Below are positions 59,641 to 64,000 of a DNA stretch of 64,000 nucleotides, piece by piece. A program made the translations under genes and the position numbers. The stretch's first letter is position 1. Every line of letters starts with the position of its first letter. The notes beneath the pieces are model-generated. The model was not told where the DNA came from. It did not search any database and saw only the letters and a program-made list of their open reading frames with translations. The DNA is from Altererythrobacter sp. (GTDB lineage: Bacteria > Pseudomonadota > Alphaproteobacteria > Sphingomonadales > Sphingomonadaceae). The DNA lies in assembly GCA_016793865.1 (NCBI GenBank), contig JAEULJ010000001.1, forward strand, positions 558,001 to 622,000, written 5' to 3'.

Positions 59641-60513
59641 TCACGGATAGTGCGGGTGGGGGTTTTCGCGCAGTTCTTCGTAGTGGACCAGTGCCTGCTC
59701 GGCGCCCAGCGGGACGGGCTGGCCCGCTCGAAAGGCCCATTCGCCGCGGTCGCAATCCTCGGCGCGGACATAGCCGTTGATGTAGAAGCGCCGCTGGTGA
59801 CCGGATGTGTTCACGCCCGACCCGTGGACGAGGTAGGGGCTCCACAGCGCCAGATCGCCCGGTGCCATGTCGAGATCGACGATGTCGGCTGCGGACAGCC
59901 CCACGCGGTCGAGGGCGGAATCGGCCATTTCGCGCCCCAGCACCTCCTCGCCGATGTCCAGGTCCAGGTTGCCGCGCAGATGGCTGCCGCGCAGTAAGCG
60001 CATCGCACCGGAGGCTTTCACATGCGGGTCGATCGCAAGGCCGGTCTGCACATAGGAAGAGGCCAGGTTGCGATACGCCTCGTGCGGCTTGCGGAAGCGC
60101 GAATCCTGATGCCAGGCGAAGTCCGCGCCTGGGCCGGGCGCCTTCCAGTGAAGCTGGTTTATGATCTGCTTCAGATCGCCCCCGATCAGCGGGGCAAGCA
60201 CGGCGGCGATTCGCGGATCGATGCGTGCCGCCGCCAGCACCGGCTGATGATAGGAAGGCCATTGCACCATGCGGAGGGCGGGGGCGCCGCCCGCGGCACC
60301 GTCGGCCGGCGCGATCTTGTAGAACAGGTTGCCGTGCCGGAAGCTGCGGCCGTGCGCGATGGCTTCCGCATGAAGCGCATCGGCCGCCGCGCCGAGCCGC
60401 GCGGCTTCGGCGGCGCTCAGCAGGCCGCGCACCACCGCATAGCCATCGCGCGCATAGGCTGCCGCCAGGGCAGCGCCCCGCGCCGCATCGAAACCGTGAA
60501 AGTCGAAATCCAT
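59641..60513 (-). CDS. Phytanoyl-CoA dioxygenase family protein (PhyH)
   Basis: The 290-residue Fe(II)/2-oxoglutarate oxygenase has the facial triad WHQDSR (HxD) and the distal His in YLVHGSGVN, with the 2OG-binding Arg near GHQRRFYINGY. The first 40 residues (GYAVVRGLLSAAEAARLG) are the usual PhyH N-terminus. Substrates in this family range from acyl-CoAs to secondary metabolites, so the target is unknown. It is convergent with the LD-carboxypeptidase (19 bp between stops) and is probably monocistronic. Confidence 0.88.
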   Translation of the reverse strand: MDFDFHGFDAARGAALAAAYARDGYAVVRGLLSAAEAARLGAAADALHAEAIAHGRSFRHGNLFYKIAPADGAAGGAPALRMVQWPSYHQPVLAAARIDPRIAAVLAPLIGGDLKQIINQLHWKAPGPGADFAWHQDSRFRKPHEAYRNLASSYVQTGLAIDPHVKASGAMRLLRGSHLRGNLDLDIGEEVLGREMADSALDRVGLSAADIVDLDMAPGDLALWSPYLVHGSGVNTSGHQRRFYINGYVRAEDCDRGEWAFRAGQPVPLGAEQALVHYEELRENPHPHYP

Positions 60514-60880
60514 CGTGCCGACCGCCTGACGATCAGGCCATTTCCCATTCGTGACCGGCCGTGTCGAGGCGCTCAGGCAGAGGGGAGGTAAGCGCCGAGG
60601 CTATGGGTAGCGGTGCGGGGCGCGAGACGCGGCAGGGGCCGGCAACTCCGGATCACAAGAAAGCCTTGCAATCCATAACCACATAGGTTATGAATACGCG
60701 CTCGACCCCGCCACGGCAATCCCAACCCCGAAGCTCAAGTGTCATGGGCAGGCGGCGGACGAAAGTTGACACCCGGGACACCCGGATTGGATGTAATGCC
60801 TTGTTCGCCATCGCTTTTTCGTCAAAGGTGAAGTTTCGCAAAATCCCCCGGTCAGTGGTCCACGGCGGGCCCGCGCCGGC
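60514..60880. other. Gene-poor, GC-poor intergenic region
   Basis: About 370 bp without a supported gene, between the PhyH start and the M14 stop. Composition drops: 31 G/C of 60 at 60661-60720 and 29 of 60 at 60781-60840. It contains the inverted repeat CATAACC-N5-GGTTATG at 60674-60692. A 52-codon minus-strand frame (60653-60811) has no good ribosome site and no recognised family. No tRNA or known riboswitch was seen. Confidence 0.6.
60674..60692. promoter_or_regulatory. Inverted repeat CATAACC-N5-GGTTATG
   Basis: A perfect 7-bp dyad with a 5-nt spacer lies in the AT-rich region, about 160 bp upstream of the PhyH start. Its geometry fits a TetR/GntR-type operator, but no regulator is nearby; the PhyH gene is the only downstream start in range. 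Confidence 0.35.
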
Positions 60881-62023
60881 CTAGTCCCCCAGCCACTCCA
60901 GCATGGCCGCCAGGCAATCGCGCGCCAGCAGCTTGCTTCGCTCCGGGCTCCAGCCCTGCGCCGGCTCGGGGGCGGCGGGGTTGTCCTTGAACGGCATCTC
61001 CAGCGTCATCGCCACCGCGCCGAAGCGTTCCGCGACCTGATTGGTGCTCATGGAAAGATTCGCGCTGCCCGGAGCGGCCTTCACATAGCCCTGCTCCATC
61101 TGGAAATCGGGCGTGCGGCGGGCGAGGATGCGCTGGTAGCGGTAGAAGCCCTCGCCCTGCTCCTCCTTCCAGCTCGGGATCCCCTCGAACCCGGCGAGGA
61201 ACGCCACGGGAATCGCCTCGTCGCCGTGGACGTCCATCGCGAAATCGACGCCGGTCTCGTCCATCGCATTGCGGATCGCCAGCACCTCGGGGCTCTTCTC
61301 GGGCGTCGGCTCGTGCCATTCGCGGTTGAGGTTCACGCCCACGGCATTGGTGCGAAGATGCCCGCGGCGCGACCCGTCGGGGTTGCAGTTGGGCACGATG
61401 TGGAAACGGCACTGCCTTCTCAGCGCCATCGCGACCGGATCGGCGGTGTCGGTCAGCACCTCCAGCGCACCTTCCATCCACCATTCGGCCATGCTCTCGC
61501 CAGGGTGCTGGCGGGCGTAGAGCCAGACCTGGCGCTCGCCCTCGCCCAGTTCCAGGCAGTCGATCGGCTGGCCGTCGAGCGTGGTGCCGAGGTGGCGATA
61601 GGAAACGCCGGGCGCGCCCGCGGCCTGGGCCACCAGATCGTGATGCCGCTCCATCGAATAGGGCGCGAAATAGGCGAACCAGGCAATGTCGCCGGCGGGG
61701 GCATGGCGGATCGTCAGCGACCCGCCATCGGCATCCTTGTCGAAGCTGCTGGGCGCGCGGCCCCAGTACTCGCGATCCTCGGAAACCACCGCGTCGTAAT
61801 CCGGCCAGCCACCGGGATAGGCGCTGTCGTTGAGGCCGGTGATGGTGAGCGTGAGCTCGCGGCCGCTGACCCCGGCGACGCGAAAGTGAAACCACTGGCG
61901 GAATTCGCTCATGTGGTCGTGCGGGATGGCAAGCCGGGCGCTCGCCCCGGAAACCTCCAGCACCTCGATGTTGCCGCTGTCGAACCCGGCGTCGATGCGG
62001 ATGTCGCTCACATTCTGGTTCAC
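60881..62023 (-). CDS. M14 family metallocarboxypeptidase (cytosolic, CCP-like)
   Basis: The 380-residue protein has an N-terminal beta-rich domain (about 1-130) and an M14 peptidase domain. The zinc motif HPGE (in RQHPGES) and the second His in MDVHGDE are present, and the catalytic Glu is in [10 protein letters not shown]. This two-domain order resembles eukaryotic cytosolic carboxypeptidases (AGBL/CCP), which remove C-terminal residues. No signal peptide is visible, so it acts in the cytosol. The upstream DUF4136 lipoprotein ends 4 nt into its start (ATGA overlap at 62020-62023). Confidence 0.9.
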   Translation of the reverse strand: MNQNVSDIRIDAGFDSGNIEVLEVSGASARLAIPHDHMSEFRQWFHFRVAGVSGRELTLTITGLNDSAYPGGWPDYDAVVSEDREYWGRAPSSFDKDADGGSLTIRHAPAGDIAWFAYFAPYSMERHHDLVAQAAGAPGVSYRHLGTTLDGQPIDCLELGEGERQVWLYARQHPGESMAEWWMEGALEVLTDTADPVAMALRRQCRFHIVPNCNPDGSRRGHLRTNAVGVNLNREWHEPTPEKSPEVLAIRNAMDETGVDFAMDVHGDEAIPVAFLAGFEGIPSWKEEQGEGFYRYQRILARRTPDFQMEQGYVKAAPGSANLSMSTNQVAERFGAVAMTLEMPFKDNPAAPEPAQGWSPERSKLLARDCLAAMLEWLGD

Positions 62024-62619
62024 TCGGGCCTGACCTGTATCGTTTCACCATTGCGGCCCGGGAAATCCCGGAACAGCGCCGCGGCGAGCGCTTGGGCGTT
62101 CGCCGCGCGCTCCGCAAGAGGCGAGCGATCGGTGGTGCGGATGTCGGCGCGACCTTCCCACAGGTTCGGGCCGGAGCCGCGCGCATCGCGCAGGGTGACA
62201 CCGAGCTGGGTGGCGCTGGTGGGGCGCGGGCCGCCGCCGAGGTTGATGCCGACGCCCAGGCCCACGCCCGAACCGTGCGAACCGGTGCCTCCGCCGACCC
62301 CGACGCTCACGGGGTTGCGCCGCGGGGCAACGGCATCCGCGAAGCGGTCGATTCGTACCTGCGCGATCTGGCTCGCCTCGCCCCGCGCGGTCTCGCGATA
62401 ACCCAGGCGGACTAGCTGGGCGGCGACGGCGGCCTTGTAGGGCGCGGCCTCCAGGCCATCGAGCGATCCGGGAGCGCTCTCGACGAAGACGGTTCCCTGG
62501 CCGAGCCGGGCGGCGCCGGCGGGATCGACGAAGCGGGTGACCTCGACCGGACCCTGCGGCGTGGCGCAGCCGGCGAGTGCGAGGGTGGAGACAAGCAGAA
62601 TGGCGGCTGCGGAGCGCAT
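62020..62619 (-). CDS. DUF4136 family lipoprotein
   Basis: The 199-residue exported lipoprotein has the lipobox LALAGC with C18 as the modified Cys. The DUF4136-type region runs through residues 25-190, with a Gly-rich stretch ([20 protein letters not shown]) near 110-130. DUF4136 proteins have no known function and are found as outer-membrane-anchored lipoproteins. GAGGA precedes the ATG at 62619. Its stop overlaps the M14 start (ATGA), so it is the first of a two-gene operon. Confidence 0.8.
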   Translation of the reverse strand: MRSAAAILLVSTLALAGCATPQGPVEVTRFVDPAGAARLGQGTVFVESAPGSLDGLEAAPYKAAVAAQLVRLGYRETARGEASQIAQVRIDRFADAVAPRRNPVSVGVGGGTGSHGSGVGLGVGINLGGGPRPTSATQLGVTLRDARGSGPNLWEGRADIRTTDRSPLAERAANAQALAAALFRDFPGRNGETIQVRPE

Positions 62620-62671
62620 GGAGGGTCCTCTCTGGCAGATCGTGCAGCGATAACGCATCCGCGCGCGAAAC

Positions 62672-62693
62672 GCCCCCGAATTCGCGGGGGCGG
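62672..62693. repeat. GC hairpin in the DUF4136 / rpmJ divergent gap
   Basis: Perfect 8-bp arms (CGCCCCCG and CGGGGGCG) enclose AATTCG, midway in the divergent gap 62620-62809. Its role is unknown; it is too far from either stop to be a terminator and could hamper or tune one of the two promoters. Confidence 0.4.
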
Positions 62694-62809
62694 GCGCGAA
62701 TTGCCGAAATGCTTGACCCGGAGCGAGGGTCTGGCTAGGGGCGCGCGACGAATTTCGATGCGTCGGACGCCGGTTCCGGCGCATCTTCTTTTTCAGACAA
62801 GAGACCATC

Positions 62810-62935
62810 ATGAAGATCCGCAACAGCCTGAAGTCGCTCAAGGACCGCCATCGCGACAACCGCGTGATCCGCCGTCGCGGGCGCACCTATGTCATCAACA
62901 AGACCAACCGGCGCTTCAAGGCCCGCCAGGGCTGA
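62810..62935 (+). CDS. rpmJ: 50S ribosomal protein L36, zinc-independent (YkgO-like)
   Basis: A 41-residue L36 beginning [14 protein letters not shown] and ending [13 protein letters not shown]. It lacks the CxxC/CxxxxH zinc-binding residues of the Cys-type L36 and is therefore the C-minus (YkgO-like) form, the usual one in alphaproteobacteria. The ATG at 62810 is unique; the frame is too short for many ORF callers. It binds 23S rRNA in the large subunit. The 92 bp downstream to the HAD gene show no clear terminator. Confidence 0.95.
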   Translation: MKIRNSLKSLKDRHRDNRVIRRRGRTYVINKTNRRFKARQG

Positions 62936-63027
62936 GGCGATTCGCGGGGCATCGCGCTCCCGCCCGTCTGGTTGACCGGCCCGGCTCCCGCGAGGAGTTC
63001 GGGCCGTTCGCATCTGGAGGATCGGGG

Positions 63028-63663
63028 ATGGGCGAGGCACGGCCGATCGAGCCGGTGGTCGAGGCGGTGGTCTTCGACGTCGGGCGCGTGCTCTACCAGT
63101 GGCAACTGGCCGCGCTGATCGACAAGCTGACCGACGATCCGGCCGAGCGCGACCATGTGCTGGCCTCGGTGATCACCGAGGAGTGGCATTTCCAGCACGA
63201 TGGCGGGCGCCCGCTGGCGGAGATGCTGCCGGAGCGGATTGCCGCCTTTCCCGAAGCCGAGCGCTTTCTCACCGCCTATGCGGAGCGGTTCAACGAGACC
63301 ATCCCGGGCCCCGTGCCTGGCAGCCTGGAGATCGTCCGTGCCCTGCATGGGCGCGGCGTGCCGCTCTACGCGATCACCAATTTCGGCGCGGAGTTCTGGG
63401 CGGCATTCCGCCCCACCGCGCCAATCTTCGACCTGTTCCAAGATATCGTGGTGTCGGGAGAAGAGAAGCTGGTGAAACCCGATCCGGCGATCTTCGCCCT
63501 GGCAGCGCGCCGATTCGGACATGAGCCCGCGGCGATGCTGTTCATCGACGACAACGCGGCCAATGTCGCGGCCGCGCGGGCATCGGGCTGGCACGGACAC
63601 CACTTCCGCGACGCCGCGCTCCTGCGCGCCGAACTCGAGCAGCGTGGTCTGCTGGGCTCATGA
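63028..63663 (+). CDS. HAD family hydrolase, YihX-like
   Basis: The 211-residue HAD phosphatase has motif I FDVGRVLYQW (nucleophile Asp; the usual second Asp is replaced, as in YihX-type enzymes), motif II ITNFGA, motif III EKLVKPDPAIF and motif IV FIDDNAAN. The predicted activity is phosphate ester or haloacid hydrolysis in the cytosol; the substrate is unknown. GGAGG precedes the ATG at 63028; the frame to 62701 reads through rpmJ in another frame and is not used. Its stop lies inside a terminator hairpin for the next (minus) gene. Confidence 0.9.
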   Translation: MGEARPIEPVVEAVVFDVGRVLYQWQLAALIDKLTDDPAERDHVLASVITEEWHFQHDGGRPLAEMLPERIAAFPEAERFLTAYAERFNETIPGPVPGSLEIVRALHGRGVPLYAITNFGAEFWAAFRPTAPIFDLFQDIVVSGEEKLVKPDPAIFALAARRFGHEPAAMLFIDDNAANVAAARASGWHGHHFRDAALLRAELEQRGLLGS

Positions 63664-63697
63664 AAATGCCCCCGGCGCGCCGTGGCGCCGGAGGCAT
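63663..63697 (-). terminator. Intrinsic terminator of the minus-strand CC_3452-like gene
   Basis: Arms 63666-63678 and 63685-63697 pair over 13 positions with one mismatch and a 6-nt loop. On the minus strand the hairpin is followed by TTTT (63663-63666 read as complement), a good intrinsic terminator located 41 bp past the stop at 63738. It overlaps the HAD stop codon. Confidence 0.85.
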
Positions 63698-63737
63698 GAA
63701 TGGCTTGGAGTGGGGAGGTGGCTGCGAGAGGGCGACC

Positions 63738-64000
63738 TCAGGCGTTGCACTTCGCCAGATCGGCGGCGGGCAGAGCCTCGCCGCGGGTCGTGAAGCTGCG
63801 CACTTCGCCGAACTTGCGGTTGACCTCGCGGCAGACCCGCAGCGGGCGGCTGGTGCCCTTGGTGGCCACGCAGTTGTTGCCGCTACAGGACCACACCAGG
63901 CTGCCCGCGATGGCGCGGTCCGCCGTGGCCGGCTGCACGAGCTCCGCACGGTAATAGATCTTCGAAGTGGCTTGCGCATTGGCCGCGGTCGGGATCAGCG
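63738..64000 (-). CDS. CC_3452 family small secreted protein (N-terminus beyond window)
   Basis: About 87 C-terminal residues are visible in this frame before the stop at 63738. A signal-peptide end (PTAANAQA) is followed by a mature part with WSCSGNNCVA, RPLRVCREVNRKFG and the C-terminal LAKCNA. This pattern of four cysteines and the ending matches the CC_3452 family of small exported alphaproteobacterial proteins. The four cysteines probably form two disulfides. The start and most of the signal peptide are outside the window. Function unknown. Confidence 0.8.
   Translation of the reverse strand, partial: LIPTAANAQATSKIYYRAELVQPATADRAIAGSLVWSCSGNNCVATKGTSRPLRVCREVNRKFGEVRSFTTRGEALPAADLAKCNA

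Noticed and set aside
60766-60797. TTGACA plus TGTAAT promoter-like pair on the plus strand
   Set aside because: The 20-nt spacer is too long for a standard promoter and no plus-strand gene follows for about 2 kb.
60653-60811. 52-codon minus-strand ORF
   Set aside because: No good ribosome-binding site, no recognised motif and no operon context; kept only as a note inside the intergenic region.

Overview
The window is high-GC chromosomal DNA that looks like an alphaproteobacterium of the order Sphingomonadales (Erythrobacteraceae or Sphingomonadaceae type). The evidence is a crtY-crtI-crtB carotenoid cluster, a TonB receptor with the IIVTGSRI plug motif, a CC_3452-family secreted protein, a TimA/SecB divergent pair, a Mg-type HemB and a full CtrA box. 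Genes are tightly packed, often with 1, 4 or 8 nt start/stop overlaps. No tRNA, rRNA, IS element, prophage or CRISPR array was seen. The species cannot be named from sequence reading alone.

Layout. 1-2.6 kb: end of a secreted protein, a PP_1105-type ATP-dependent DNA ligase, and a DUF1275 membrane protein. 2.6-7.6 kb (minus): a chain hemB - GNAT - GNAT - fused MFS/spermidine-synthase-like protein - gamma carbonic anhydrase. 7.6-12.4 kb (minus): a LytM/M23 peptidase with an upstream CtrA box, then a TPP riboswitch - thiC - secreted unknown protein unit. 12.4-18.8 kb: a DUF6445 oxygenase-like protein, then a minus-strand group of exported enzymes (DUF885 peptidase, amidohydrolase, SxxK hydrolase, MipA/OmpV porin-like protein). 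18.9-25.2 kb (plus): crtY-crtI-LOG-crtB, then a biotin-dependent acyl-CoA carboxylase alpha subunit with an internal composition break. 25.2-28.8 kb: Bcr/CflA efflux, dinB, Nudix, pgl. 28.9-32.4 kb: cysQ, cysNC, cysD sulfate activation. 32.5-35.6 kb: large TonB-dependent receptor.

35.8-46.3 kb is rich in cell-wall and D-amino-acid genes: AmpG-like permease coupled to a cytosolic SxxK hydrolase, facing dacB (PBP4); an amidohydrolase with a C-terminal CIA30-like domain; and a LysR - dgcN - dgcA - D-aminoacylase-like operon that fits D-glutamate / N-acyl-D-amino-acid use. 46.3-52.1 kb: SxxK hydrolase, moaA, aroC, katG with paired dyads upstream and a good intrinsic terminator. 52.1-58.1 kb: Smr protein, mltA, timA, divergent secB, murJ, trpS. 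58.2-64 kb: cdd, exported S66 LD-carboxypeptidase, PhyH dioxygenase, M14 carboxypeptidase, DUF4136 lipoprotein, zinc-less L36 (rpmJ), HAD hydrolase and the end of a CC_3452-family protein.

The strongest themes are peptidoglycan turnover and recycling (M23, PBP4, AmpG, MltA, MurJ, S66, several SxxK hydrolases) and recovery of D-amino acids. The best candidates for new biology are the AmpG-coupled cytosolic SxxK hydrolase, the dgcNA operon with an atypical GNDG D-aminoacylase, the CIA30-fused amidohydrolase, and the secreted unknown protein translationally coupled to riboswitch-controlled thiC.
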